From NCBI RefSeq assembly GCF_030272615.1, contig NC_081414.1, forward strand, positions 338,750,502-338,814,501: 64,000 nucleotides of DNA. Reading direction: 5' to 3'. This DNA is from Cryptomeria japonica (Eukaryota; Streptophyta; Pinopsida; Cupressales; Cupressaceae). The translations under genes and the position numbers were made by a program. Positions 1-10,430 of the stretch are shown here, one piece after another; position 1 is the first letter of the stretch; each line of letters begins with the position of its first letter. The notes under the pieces were generated by a model, which was not told the DNA's origin, made no database searches, and saw nothing but the letters and a program-made list of their open reading frames with translations.

Positions 1-329
1 AACAAATCACTTTTAGGGTGTCTCTACATCTAGGATTAATCATCCTAAGAGGCATTTCTACATGGGTTAAAACTAGTTTATGAGTGCATCCTCTCATTGC
101 TAGGTAGCTTGGTTTGTAACACATCTCAAACCTTGCTATACCTTATCACATCAAAAAAAATTGAAAACACAAGAGCAATTCACAAAGAACTTTGGTAACA
201 TCCAAACTTCAGTGTTAGAGATCCATCTTCTAAACATTTCACAAACACTTATCTTCCATAAAAAATTTCATCACCACCTCATAATCACTTTCACCAAAAA
301 ATTTCAATAGCATGGCTTAAACAAGATGA
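1..329 (+). other. T1 leader / end of 5' LTR, non-coding
   Basis: AT-rich sequence before the first gag codon with no open frame of note. By position it should hold the end of the 5' LTR, the primer site and the leader of T1. I found no convincing primer-binding site, so these parts cannot be separated. Confidence 0.45.
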
Positions 330-1640
330 ATGAGAAGCCAACGACCAAAGATTGAAGACGAGGAGGAAGAAAACCTTGATGATTTTCAAGAGGCCATTGG
401 AGGAGGCACAAATGATGAAAATCCTAGCACTCCAACTCCCAAAGATATAGAAAGAGCACAACACAATCCCAAGTTCAATAGACTCTTTGATGAAATCCTT
501 AGAAACAATGCAGATGCTCAGTTTCTAAGACTTTCTCAAGAGGGTGCTAAACTACCCTCTAGCTTTTATACCGCATAGATACGATAGACATCTGAACAAC
601 ATATTCGTAACGATGGTGGAAGAGGTAGAGATTACTTTCACTATGACCTTAATCATCAATGGCATCCTCCACCTCCTCCTCCTTCAGAAATAGACATGTT
701 GAGACAGCAAGTAGAAAATCTCTCTCAACAACTCAATAGTGGTGTGAAGACTACTTGGTTTTCACTTAACAATATTTGTCCCTATCCTTTTTATAGGAAC
801 ATGCATATGCCACCTTTTCTGCGAGGGTTTGAAACACCCAAGTTTAAAAAGTATAGGGGCAAAGGAGACCCTAAAGATCATGTATGAGAATTTCACTTAG
901 CTTGTTTAGAGGTGGCCTATGAGGACACCTATCTAATGCACCTCTTTCCTCAAAGTTTGGGAGGCACAACCACGTAATGGTTTTCCCAATTACCATGTGG
1001 CATTAGAAAATTTGAGGAACTAGCTCAAAAATTCATCACTCATTATGCACATAACATAGAATGAGATGTTACCATGGTAGATTTATGGAACATCAAACAA
1101 AAACCAGGGGAGTTGTTCTTAGATTTCCTACAACGATGGAGGCAACTGTCTAGCAGACGTTCTCTTCATTTGCCTAAACAAGAACTAGTGGAAATATTCA
1201 TTTCCAACTTGAATGATGAGATGAAATTCCATTTAGACATGAAGGGCACGGAGTCCTTTGAGGAGATGATCACTCAAGGACTAAAATGTGAATGAGCCCT
1301 TATAAAAAAGGGACTTATCAAAATCTAAAATGAACCCAAAGATGGCCCTCATCCATGTTATAATAGTGATAAACCAAATTTTTTGAACAAGAACAAGAAC
1401 GTTGTCAATGACAGGATCATGGATGCACGAATAGTAAAAATTACACAACCTATGGTCAGGTTTGTAGGACAAAATCCCACTCCTAAAAACAACACCATCA
1501 CTCATCCATAAAATCAAGGTCACAATATGCCACAAGAAGAACCAAAACAAAGACAATAGAACTACAAACCAAAGTGCACATACACACCCTTAGGGGAACC
1601 CATCAAAACAATATTATGCCAATTGTTCTCTTCCAATCTT
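330..1640 (+). pseudogene. gag: T1 gag, N-terminal and capsid part
   Basis: Gag is the structural protein that packages element RNA into cytoplasmic particles. An acidic N-terminal stretch (330-578) leads to the retrotransposon-gag domain at about 800-1310. Readable pieces are PKFKKYRGKGDPKDHV (about 837-884), a WF pair after TTT (about 970-985), and LFLDFLQRWRQL and FISNLNDEMKFHLD (1110-1240). These match the order of Ty3 gag (GDP.DH, WF..L, F...Q, L..F..RW). Stops at several points (for example after position 884) break the frame. The frame would continue at 3310 once the inserted solo LTR is removed. Confidence 0.85.
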
Positions 1641-1645
1641 GTGAC
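1641..1645 (+). repeat. Target-site duplication of solo LTR 1, left copy (GTGAC)
   Basis: GTGAC lies directly before the TG of the solo LTR and is repeated exactly at 3305-3309 directly after its CA end. Confidence 0.88.
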
Positions 1646-3304
1646 TGTGTGGGGGAAAAAGCGAGACTAGGCTAACATGTCCTAATCCTACCTTTTGTCA
1701 CACATTATGGAATACGAAAGAGCCTAGAGGTATCGCACAATTGGCTACTTCTTTTTGGTGAAAGAGAGAGCCACGGGCTACCTATTAGGGTTTCTATTCC
1801 TTTGTTGTAATTGAAAGGTAAGATTATGCAAGTTCAATTCCTAACCCTAAAATGCAAGTATGAACTAATAACAAGATTGCAGAATTGAACTTAAACAATG
1901 GAAAGCTGTAAATACAAAGATAAGACAAGAATGCCAATGCGTACCCAGAGTCAAAATCTGATTGGAAATGTTTGGGATGGGGGCACGGGCGCCACTGTCC
2001 TGATTCTGCACCTGAAACTGCTGTTTTGCACTCTGGAAAACTGTCCGAACTGCTAAAAATTGCTGTCTGTCAGGAGGACCAGGGTGCCCAGCACCCCTGT
2101 CCTAGGGACCAGGGCACCTAGCACCCCTGTCCTAGCAGAACCAGGGCGCCCCACGCCCCTGTCCTGGTCTTCTGCTCTGAAACTTGGTGTGTGGTTCTCT
2201 CTCCATCTGCTTCTTTCAGATCTGTAACTTGCGGCATCGTCTGAATCCCGAAATCTGCACTTATATCTGAAAAAGGTGTTTGGGTGGCTATATAGGGTTT
2301 TGCCTTAGTCAAACCCCCACTTTGGTGATTTCCACCTCCACGAATAGCCAAGTTGTATTGTAAAAGTAATGTGTGTGCAGACCTTGTGTGTGTGCAAGAT
2401 CTAAAATGCAAGTAAGCAAACTAGAGCAACCTAGAAAGTAAACCCTAATTGCTTGTAAATGACAATGTAAATGCTCCAAATCAAGATGCCAAGTGATCTA
2501 AAGCATGAATGTAAGTGATATAATGAGGCTTATGTAAAGACATGAAAACAACATGAAATCATACCCAACCCCAAGGGAGGGGTACAAGCCAATCTTCAGT
2601 CGGTGATCCCTTATTGCTCTTCAATGCCTTCAAAGCCCTAAGTGAATGAATGGATTTGATGAATGCTTGGAGAATGAATGTTGAGAGTGGTTGAAGTCTT
2701 CAAAGATCTGTTCTTTCACTGCATATGAGGTTCCTGAAAACAAAATTCGGATCCTTTCAAATGAAGAAAGAGAACTCTTATGTATGAAACCCTAGGTCTT
2801 AATTCCAACTTTTGGCCGACCTAGAGATTGAATATCCCGCCAATTTCTTGGGGTTAAGCTTTATTTTATGATTGGATCATGCTCCTAAAATTTTGGGAAA
2901 AATGTCCGGGACTGTGTGCACTCCAGGCGCCATGGTCCCGACAACTTTTCACCAAATTTTCAGGGCCGTCAGATATGATGATTTTAGAGAGAATCCTGAA
3001 GTTACAGGTGATTTCGAGATGTTTTGACCCCCGAAATCAAGCCCCCAAGCTCAGAATAGGGCCTAATTAGGGTTTTTGATTAAGTGATGTATTGGAGGAA
3101 TAAAATGAAAGGGGCACGCTTTAATGAAAGGGCCTGACTTTATGATGTGGAAGATGATGAAATAGAACCTTTAGACCTAATTAATTTGATTAATTAAGTG
3201 CTAAAGGGGAAATGAAATGCAAAATGCAATTGCGCTAAGGCGGGTGCTAAACTAGGTGTTAAATTGTACTGCTTTAGCAAGTGCATACAATTTATGACGT
3301 TACA
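1646..3304. mobile_element. Solo LTR 1 inside T1 gag
   Basis: A 1659-bp block begins TGTGTGGGGG and ends GACGTTACA. It is flanked by exact 5-bp duplications GTGAC and has no retroviral coding motif. With the block removed, the T1 gag frame runs straight from the linker (ending SSNLVT) into LPKTSNYEP and the zinc-knuckle region, as in Tat gag. This is the scar of an LTR element lost by LTR-LTR recombination. Parts resemble solo LTR 2 (16277-32197): a similar TG..G.GAAAA start, a motif near TTTGCCTTAGTCAAACC, and an AATTGTA..ACAATTTA region just before the end. Confidence 0.88.
2077..2168. repeat. GC-rich tandem repeat, three units of 30-32 bp
   Basis: The unit begins ACCAGGG and contains CACCCCTGTCCT or close variants. 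ACCAGGG starts occur near 2078, 2108 and 2140. It is the most GC-rich patch of an otherwise AT-rich LTR. Confidence 0.75.
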
Positions 3305-3309
3305 GTGAC
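3305..3309 (+). repeat. Target-site duplication of solo LTR 1, right copy (GTGAC)
   Basis: Exact copy of 1641-1645, directly after the CA end of the solo LTR. Confidence 0.88.
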
Positions 3310-3906
3310 CTTACCAAAAACCTCTAACTATGAACCTCGGGTCAAACCTCCATGGTGGAGAGATAATGAACATTGTGAATTTCACCAGGGAAAAGGACAT
3401 AAAATGAGCAATTGCCATCGACTGAAAGATCTTGTTCAAGATCTTATTGACAAAGGAGAAATTGAAATAGAAGGACATGACCCTAAAACATCCAATGATG
3501 ATCATCTAATGTTCAAGAATCCACTTCCACCACACGATTAAAGGGGTCCTTCCACCTTCGAGCGAAACACAAATACTAAAACTAATTATACACAAGCTGC
3601 ATATAATTATACTATGAGTCACCTCTATGATGCTAATGAACAAGTTGCAACTCTCACCATCAAAGATCCAAATCCTACATGCAATGTTGTTATGCATCAT
3701 AGCAAGATTACCATTCGAGCGGCACCACAAGGAATGACACCCCTGCCTAAGCAATATAATCTTGTGGAGCAATTGGATAAAACGCCTGCACTTATTTCCA
3801 TATTAGAGCTTTTGCTCTTATCCCCCTCACACAAAACAATCTTGGATAAAACTCTCCAAGAAGCATAAGTCCCCACCAACCTCAATATAGATCAATTTCA
3901 AGCCAT
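3310..3906 (+). pseudogene. gag: T1 gag, nucleocapsid-like zinc motif and following linker
   Basis: The open piece to 3541 reads CEFHQGKGHKMSNCHRLK, a C-x2-H-x4-H-x4-C zinc motif typical of plant Tat gag, followed by a predicted amphipathic stretch (LVQDLIDKGEIEI). This motif normally binds element RNA. A stop at 3539-3541 is followed by a readable linker (3614-3868) with a conserved-looking YNLVEQLDKTPALISILELL. In Tat elements this stretch leads into protease, and it does so here. Confidence 0.82.
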
Positions 3907-4500
3907 CATTAGCAGTCTCAAGTCATCACCATGCCTCACTTTTTCTGAAAGTGATAACTCTTCATTTCAACAACTACATATGGCATCCCTTCACATTCAA
4001 GGATTTGTAAACCAACATAGAATCAAGCGAGTCTTGATTGACAATGGAGTCAACTTGAATATATGCACCTTACAGTTGGTCACAACATTGGGGTATGCAG
4101 TAGAATCAGTGGATCCCAACAAAAATATAACCATTAAGGCCTATGATGATGCGGAGTGTTCTTCCAAAGGAGTTGTTGTATTACCTATCAGATTGGGGCC
4201 AATGGTGAAGCATATAGTTTTCCAAGTTCTATAACTTCCTTTGCCATATAATATTTTGTTAGGAAGACCTTGGATACATGCCATGCAAGTCGTCCCATCC
4301 ACCTATTATCTGTGTATCAAGTTTCCCCATCAAGGTGTAGAAATCACAATCCCTTGCGATGCAAATCCAATTGCGTATTGTAATAATATTAACCATCAGC
4401 TAGAGATCACCATACCTAACAACAAAGAAGCTATTCCTTCCACGTCATATGTTAATCCAGCCTCTCTTTCCAACTCAATCACCCCTATACCAAAGAAAGA
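3907..4500 (+). pseudogene. pro: T1 aspartic protease
   Basis: This would cut the Gag-Pol polyprotein. The active-site region reads VLIDNGVNLNICTL (about 4031-4072), with DNG in place of DSG/DTG, a substitution seen in the Tat group. The flap/C-terminal signature ILLGRPWIHAM follows at about 4253-4285, then PST and a hydrophobic strand. A stop at 4232-4234 separates the halves, which otherwise stay in the same frame. Length (about 140 residues) suits the family. Confidence 0.85.
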
Positions 4501-4626
4501 GAAGTTGAAAATGAAAATGGCTGAGGAAGGTCCTAGGGAATATAACTTAGACAACTCTTTTGTGTTGGGAAATTACTCACCTCCCCTAGAACTCATGGAA
4601 AACCTCAAAATTTTCTTCAACCACCA

Positions 4627-4915
4627 GTGGCCAAGCAAGCAAGCACTTTGGTGCAGTTCATCCTTGGTAAAAGTCAGGAAGAGGAAACTAGGGATGAGGA
4701 CTTGATAGAATGGATCTACAAAGATCCTATCAAAACTGAAAGCCCAAAGGCTAAGCTTCCCACTGATAAATATGGAAAAGGCCTAACTATCGTGCAAAGA
4801 ATGGGCTATGATGGCCAAAGTGCTTTGGGAAATTGTAAATAAGGACAACATGAGCCCTTACAACCAGAGTTAAAACCCAAAGATAAAATGGAGTATGTTT
4901 CCAAAAGGAATCTCT
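4627..4915 (+). pseudogene. G-patch-like segment after T1 protease
   Basis: A short frame ends with YGKGLTIVQRMGYDGQSALG (about 4770-4830). After one stop codon (4840-4842) the same frame continues GQHEPLQPELKPKDK. The spacing G-x-L-x3-(Q/R)MGY-x-G-x2-LG-x4-G fits the glycine-rich G-patch, an RNA- or helicase-contacting motif known next to the protease in betaretroviruses. Assignment rests on motif spacing only. It could instead be a lineage-specific linker. Confidence 0.55.
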
Positions 4916-4928
4916 TCCTAAGCTCAGA

Positions 4929-5510
4929 TTGAAAGGAAAACCTAGGAAACCCGTCTATCAGCCAGTTACTCCAAAGAGGCCATCCTTGATTATATCTGCA
5001 ACACCAACTACACCACTTGCACCAACAAAAATGATAATCCGATTAGTAACTTCAAAACCATCAGTAGTAGTAGTAGCATCAACTACACCAACCACACTGA
5101 TACTCCGAGCAATTGTACCAACCACACCCACCAAAATGATAATCCCATCAGTAGCATCAGAGTCATCAACAACATCAACAACACCAATAACCCTGAAAGC
5201 AGCATCAACAACACCAATAACCTTGGAAGCAACATCAAAAACACCAATAACCTCATTAGCAACACTAGTAATCCCACCTCTAAAAATCCATAAACCCGTG
5301 ACCAATAAACTCTTCAATGCAAAAGAAATCCTAGCATGGTACAGTAATCAGATGTTAGAGAGTGATTTAGAGATAGACTCGCATGAGTGGGAATCAGATT
5401 TAGTGAATCTAAATACTTCAAACGAGGAACACATGTCGCCTCCACCACCTCGTAAAGATATCCCAGTTTATGGAGAGGCATGGATTAAAACCTTTTGGGT
5501 TCATGAATAA
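4929..5510 (+). pseudogene. T1 low-complexity Thr/Pro/Ser linker before RT
   Basis: A 193-codon open frame, rich in Thr, Pro, Ser and Val, with repeats of a TTP-type pattern, then a normal-composition tail ending KDIPVYGEAWIKTFWVHE. In Tat elements a variable linker lies between protease and RT, and position suggests the same here. Opposite-strand open frames are composition shadows. No enzymatic motif is visible. Confidence 0.6.
5173..5262 (+). repeat. 30-bp coding minisatellite
   Basis: About three head-to-tail imperfect units, each holding ACACCAATAACC at a 30-bp period. The multiple-of-three period keeps the frame and builds the Thr/Ile-rich tract of the T1 linker. Confidence 0.7.
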
Positions 5511-5642
5511 GAAGAAACTTCCACAGGCCCTATGTCGAATCCTACACAACAATTTGACAAGGAGAGTACCATCAACGAAATTCACTCATCTATATTAACC
5601 CTCATCGATGCCTCCTCTGAACTCAACTAAATCAATGAGGTC

Positions 5643-6185
5643 ATGCCTATCATCCACCCCGAACTCATCGACTGGAACCAGCCAAATCCCCCATGTCTTG
5701 ATCACTTCCAAAATGATGAGACGCTCATCAACTTTTTAGAAATATGGGATAACATACCAAGTGGGGATCATAAAGTTGGATTTTCCATCGAAATTAACAG
5801 TGCAACATATTTTGGGGTAGATGCCAAACCTTTCAGCTACTAAAACATCACGATAAAACATGGATCTTCTAGTGAAAACCACATAGTGGCACTTGTTGAT
5901 CCGAAAAAAGTAAAAATAAAGAGTGTATCCATAGGTGAAAACCTCTTTGAGGTGTCTACAAATGAAAGGTTTGACATCCTCCCCTCTAGTATAAATCAGG
6001 AGAGATCGACGATCCTAATCAAAGAAACAAAAGAATTCAATGTGGGGACCCCTGAGACTCCTCACCAAATACATTTGGCATCTCTATTAACTCTAGAGGA
6101 ACAACCAAAATTTCTAGAATTCTTCCAGAAGTGTCAAAATCAACTTTGCATGGTCTTATGCAGACATACCTGGCTTAGATCCTAA
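5643..6185 (+). pseudogene. T1 conserved pre-RT region
   Basis: Two open pieces (5643-5843 and 5886-6185) carry LIDWNQPNPPCLDHF, FLEIWDNIPSGDHKVGF and NSATYFGVDAKPF, a block found upstream of RT in Tat-type Pol. A later part (LEEQPKFLEFFQKCQ) leads to the RT start. It has no catalytic motif and is probably the N-terminal extension of RT. Confidence 0.65.
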
Positions 6186-6186
6186 T

Positions 6187-6953
6187 TTGGTCATGCATCA
6201 CCTAACTATGGCAGAAGGAGCTAAACTTGTTAAACAAAAGCTCAGAAAGATGCACCCACAGATTATTGTTCTTTTCAAGGCTGAACTCAAAAAGCTCTTA
6301 GATGTTGGTTTTATCAGAGCAATCAATTATGTAGATTGGATCTCCAATATTGTACCTATTGGTAAACCTAATGGGGGCATCCATATCTATACAGACTTTA
6401 GAGATTTGAACAAGGCATGCCCCAAGGATGACTTCCCCTTACCAAACATTGACATGAGTTTTGATCTAACAGCGGGTCATGCAATGCTTTCTCTTATGGA
6501 TGGCTTTTGAGGTATAACCAGATCAAGATTGCTCTAGAGGATCAACATAAAATTGCTTTCATATGCCCTTGGGGAACCTACTATTGGAATGTGATGCCAT
6601 TTGGTCTAAAGGTTGCAGGGGAAACCTATCAAAGAGATATGACTACCATCTTTCATGACATGATGCACACCATAGTGGAAGATTATGTCGATGATTTACT
6701 AGCTAAATCATTAACAAGAGAGGGTCATCTGGAAATACTGGGTAAAATCTTTGACAAATTAGAGCAATATCATGTTCGTCTTAATCCAAAGAAATGTGTC
6801 TTTGGAGTAACCTCAGGGAAGCTCCTAGGATACATTGTCTCAAGCAAAGGAATTGAAGTAGATCCGATGAAAGTCAAAGCAATCATGGACATGCCACCTC
6901 CCAAGAACATCAATCAGTTAAGGACACTACAAGGGCGACTACAATCAATTTGA
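6187..6953 (+). pseudogene. pol: T1 reverse transcriptase
   Basis: RT copies element RNA to DNA in cytoplasmic particles. The N-terminal finger gives VKQKLRKMHPQ and GFIRAINYVDWISNIVPI. The palm gives FRDLNKACPKDDFPLPNID (6394-6450), then WGTYYWNVMPFGLKVAGETYQ and the catalytic YVDDLL (about 6684-6701). The thumb entry is NPKKCVFGVTSGKLLGYIVS. A one-base shift or stop near 6507-6510 splits it. The catalytic Asp pair is intact, but flanking stops make it inactive. Confidence 0.92.
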
Positions 6954-7457
6954 AGAATCATTGCACAATTGGCTGATAAGTGTCATCCCCTCACGCATTT
7001 GTTACACAATATTATCCGCTTTCAATGGGATACAAAGTGCCAACAAGAATTCCAAATGCTTAAAGAATAAGTGATGAATACACCATTGTTGATCCCCCCA
7101 GATCCAAGTAGACCTCTATTGCTATATATTTGAGCTACAAATATGGTGTTGGCACAAGATAATGCAGAAGGAAAAGAATGTGTTGTATACTATATCTCTC
7201 GCACATTGGTAGGCTATGAACTCAATTACACACTTATTAAGAGAGCTTGCCTAGTCGTTATCTTGGCAGCCACCAAATTGAGGCACTACATGTTAATGCA
7301 CAAGGTACAACTCATTGCCAAAACAGATCCACTCAAATACCTACTCAGCAAGGTAGCATTGACAGACCGCTTGGCCAAGTGGGTTATGATCTTGAGTGAA
7401 TTTGATATAGAGTATGTGGACTGCAAGGCTATCAAGGGGCAAGTTATTGAAAATTAG
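6954..7457 (+). pseudogene. pol: T1 RT-linked RNase H
   Basis: After the RT thumb (about 6954-7140, interrupted by stops) an open frame from 7143 carries CVVYYISRTLVGYELNYTLI, then RHYMLMHKVQLIAKTDPLKYLL and LAKWVMILSEFDIEYV. This is the usual RNase H order of Ty3 Pol (YYxSRTL...YT..EK...L..A..K.R.Y). Here ERACL-type Glu is read as KRACL, so an acidic active-site residue may be lost. Confidence 0.85.
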
Positions 7458-7965
7458 TTGGCTGAGGCATCCCTCATAGGTGACCATCCTCTTGTTTCCA
7501 ACTTTCTAGATGAAGAGATCTTCATGATCATAGCTACACAACCTTGGAAGCTATATTTTGATGGCTCATATACTAGACATGGCTCGAGGGTGGGTATTAT
7601 TTTTATCACACCTCAAGGTGACAACATCCCAAAATCATACATGATCACTTTTCCATGCACCAATAATATAGTAGAATATGAGGCCTTGATCACATGACTC
7701 AGATTGGTTATACAATGGCATCTAAAAGAGCTACAGGTATATGGAGATTCTCAGCTAGTTATCTGACAAGTCACCGATGAATATCAAACTAAGGATGATA
7801 AGCTCATACCGTATAAAAGGATGGTGGTTTGTTACAAAGAATCATTTACAACTATCACATTTGAGCAAGTACCCAAAGATCAAAATCGAGCTACCGACGC
7901 AATGGCTACAATTGCATCTCTCCTGGATCTTCCGCAAAATTCAACACGCTACGAGTTCTTGGTAG
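7458..7965 (+). pseudogene. pol: T1 second, archaeal-type RNase H
   Basis: The frame holds WKLYFDGSYTRHGSRVGIIF, then TNNIVEYEALIT (to 7697). After a stop it continues LKELQVYGDSQLVI (about 7722-7764) and a tail with NRATDAMATIA (about 7886-7916). These supply D, E, D, D in the order of RNase H. This extra domain after the normal RNase H is the signature of the Tat group. Stops at 7695 and about 7765 break it. Confidence 0.87.
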
Positions 7966-7979
7966 AACAACTTTGGATC

Positions 7980-9264
7980 CCTGCGTATGATATCCCCGAA
8001 ATTAAAATGATATGTCTCCTAGTTGGTTCTGATTCCCCATGGTATGGTGAGTTTTTCACTTACCTACATGATCACATGCTTCCCCCTAACCAATCCAATA
8101 ACCAACAAAAAACCTTCATTTGCCAAACCACTCGATATACCATCATTGTCGAAACCCTATACAGGCAAAGTCTTGATGGTACTCTCCTTGGATGCTTGGA
8201 AGAGATGCATCAAGGAATTTGTGGGGCTCACTCAAGCAGTCCTTCCTTAGCAAAGAATCATGTGTGCTGGATACTATTGGCACACCATGGAAAAAGACTC
8301 CTACTATTTTGTCAGAAAATGCAAGTGCCAAGTTCACGGAGACCTGATACATGCACCAGCATAGGAATTGCAACCAATCACAACACCATGGCCCTTTTAT
8401 CAATGAGGACTTGACATTGTGGGTAAAATTTATCGATGTTCATCCAATAGCCATAAATTTATCATTACTGCCACCGAATACTTCACAAAGTGGATCGAAG
8501 TTGTTCCACTTACCCAAGTCACCGATAAGAAGATCGCCTCATTCATCCTTAATTACATCATCTGCCGATATGGTGTACCCATGTCCATTATCATAGATAA
8601 CGGGCTTACTTTCAAAAATAAGGATGTCCATGAGCTTTGTGAGAAATTTCACATCCAACACCATTTTTTCACCCCATATTACCCACAAGGAAATGGTCAA
8701 GCCAAAGCATCAAACAAGAACATATTGAGGATCCTAAAAAAGGCAATCAATAATGTTGGTCGTGATTGTCACATTCGATTAAATCTAGCACTATGGGCAT
8801 GTCGAACTAGCATTCAAACCCCTATAGGCGCAACTCTCTACTCACTGGTTTATGGAGCATAAGCCATCCTTCCTATTGAGGTTGAAATACCATCTCTATG
8901 GGTAGCATTGCATAACATAATAGATGATGAAGCCTATCAAGTATCCTATCTTTAGGACTTGGAACTACTTGATGAAAGGCGACAAGCTACATACAACCAC
9001 CTAAAAGACTATCAACATCGCATGAGAAGAAGCTACAATCATCGGGTCAAACCTCGCACATTTGAGGTAGGTGGTCTTGCTCTCAAGGAGAATCCTTGTA
9101 ACCAACCAAACAAAGAAGATCAAGGCAAGTTTGAATCTAACTCGCTGGGTCCATATGTTATCACTATTGTATTTGGGTCTGGGGCATATCAGTTGGCAAC
9201 TTCAGAAGGAGAACCGCTAGCAAATCCAATCAACAACATGCACCTCAAATGGTTTCATACATAA
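7980..9264 (+). pseudogene. pol: T1 integrase with catalytic Glu changed to Lys
   Basis: Integrase joins element DNA to the chromosome. A zinc-binding region is recognisable around MHQGICGAH (8203-8230). The core gives LDIVGK with the first Asp at 8413-8415, then IIIDNG with the second Asp at 8596-8598. The usual NGQAE motif reads NGQAK at 8692-8706, so the third acidic residue is lost. The C-terminal part (8959-9264) has RRSYNHRVKPRTFEVGGL, GPYVI and ends HLKWFHT. Stops at about 8862 and 8955 break the frame. Confidence 0.9.
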
Positions 9265-9612
9265 GGTGTGCAGAGCATCAGGCTCCTCCAATATATCAGA
9301 AAATATCAAAAACATTCAGAAAAATATCTTAAAGAAAATACAAGAAAATCAAGAAAATAGTAAAGAAAAATCATACATCCAAATGGTGAAAACCACTACA
9401 CTGGCAGCTTGGGTAAGTGCGATGGTGAAAACATGGCAAACAGACACCACTTGTAAAAGCTATGGCTCCATTGCCTTTCAAACTTTTTGTGATCACATCC
9501 ATTGCATCTATTTATCCGTTATTTAAACCATGGCTTGTCATTGATCTACAATCATGGTTAGTACTTCATGTGTCTTGCATCCCACTTTCTGAGCAACATT
9601 TAAACTGGGGGC
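9265..9612 (+). other. T1 3' non-coding region ending in polypurine tract
   Basis: AT-rich sequence after the integrase stop, ending TTTAAACTGGGGGC at 9599-9612. An AACTGGGGG tract at this point is the usual plus-strand primer of Tat elements. C1 inserted exactly at its end, so the 3' LTR of T1 was displaced. After C1, the sequence resumes with AGGGCAATACTC at 15768. Confidence 0.65.
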
Positions 9613-9884
9613 TGTAAATGATGTTCAATTCTCAATTCAATATGCAAGTTATATTCTAGTTTATCTTTACTTGATCTATGTATTATCTATTTTATATGAT
9701 AAATATAACTATCTTCTTTTCTATGGTAGGTGCGAGGAGCATTTATTGAATTTGATGTCCTTCTCACAAATGCTGATTGATATGTATATGCAAGCAAGGA
9801 GGATCAAGCAATGCCTTGATCGGTCATGTCTTTTATACATGACCGATCACGACATTACTTGATCGTACCCTTTGGTTTATCATT

Positions 9885-10225
9885 GTAATTACAATCGGTG
9901 TATGTTTAACAAACCGCTACCAATCAATGTATACTTAACTTAATAGCCCGATACCAATCGGTGTGTATTTATCTTGCCACCCGATACCAATCAGTGTATA
10001 CTTAACCCGATATCAATCAGTGCATGCTTAAATTTCCACCCGATACCAATCAATATTTATTAGTTAATCTGATAATCATTATTGTTTACTGTTAAATATA
10101 TTAACCGATATAAATCAGAATGCATTGGTTAACCCGATTAATAATCGGTGCCCAAGTTAATAAGATAACTGATATTAATTGGGATTCATACGTTATAATA
10201 TAAAGTGATATTAATCGATATTCTA
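9885..10225. repeat. Array of ATCGG/CCGAT dyads in C1 3' LTR
   Basis: About ten imperfect palindromes of the type CCGATACCAATCGGTG or ACCGATATTAATCGG, separated by irregular AT-rich spacers of about 15-50 bp. The equivalent array at about 15255-15595 in the other LTR is less decayed. U3-like position suggests regulatory sites, which is inference. Confidence 0.7.
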
Positions 10226-10338
10226 TGCTATAGGATGATTATCAATAGTTAAGCATTGTTTGAACTAAGTAGATTGAACATATACAAATCAAATGAAGGA
10301 TTAAAAGCTTGATGTTTTTCATCATACTTTATCGATAG

Positions 10339-10389
10339 GATAAATGATTGAATGAGAAACTTCATTTATCTCTCATTCAATCATTTATC
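10339..10389. repeat. Perfect 19-bp inverted repeat, 13-nt loop, in C1 3' LTR
   Basis: GATAAATGATTGAATGAGA (10339-10357) is the exact reverse complement of 10371-10389. In the other LTR the second arm is missing: ATTTATC is followed at once by TTACCGAAG (about 15737-15748). Confidence 0.9.
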
Positions 10390-10414
10390 TTACCGAAGCT
10401 ATCATGCATTAACA

Positions 10415-10430
10415 CTCCCTCTTAGCTAGG
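10415..10430 (-). promoter_or_regulatory. C1 polypurine tract
   Basis: On the minus strand the sequence next to the 3' LTR reads CCTAGCTAAGAGGGAG. The AAGAGGGAG tract abuts the TG of the LTR, as expected for the plus-strand primer. Confidence 0.75.

Larger units (their letters stand above)
1..9612 (+). mobile_element. T1: Tat-like Ty3/Gypsy LTR retrotransposon, decayed, 5' LTR start outside window
   Basis: Domains run in Ty3 order on the plus strand: gag, zinc knuckle, protease, RT, RNase H, a second (archaeal-type) RNase H, integrase, and a C-terminal tail ending in HLKWFHT. The second RNase H between the RT-RNase H and integrase is the known mark of the Tat/Ogre group. Frames are broken by many stops and small shifts. 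The element ends in a purine tract at 9602-9612, where copia element C1 has inserted. I could not locate either LTR boundary. Confidence 0.88.
9613..10414 (-). repeat. C1 3' LTR (left copy)
   Basis: 802 bp, paired with 14989-15767. It contains many short CCGAT...ATCGG dyads (about 9890-10215) and, near its end, a 19-bp segment absent from the other LTR that forms a perfect inverted repeat (10339-10357 with 10371-10389). Confidence 0.93.

Noticed and set aside
4958-5317. Minus-strand frames rich in Val/Leu/Asp repeats
   Set aside because: They are the reverse of the Thr/Pro linker with its 30-bp repeat, a composition effect.
9885-10225. Possible CRISPR-like array of short repeats with spacers
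   Set aside because: Units vary, spacers are irregular and AT-rich, the array lies inside an LTR and is repeated in the partner LTR. The context is a plant retrotransposon.
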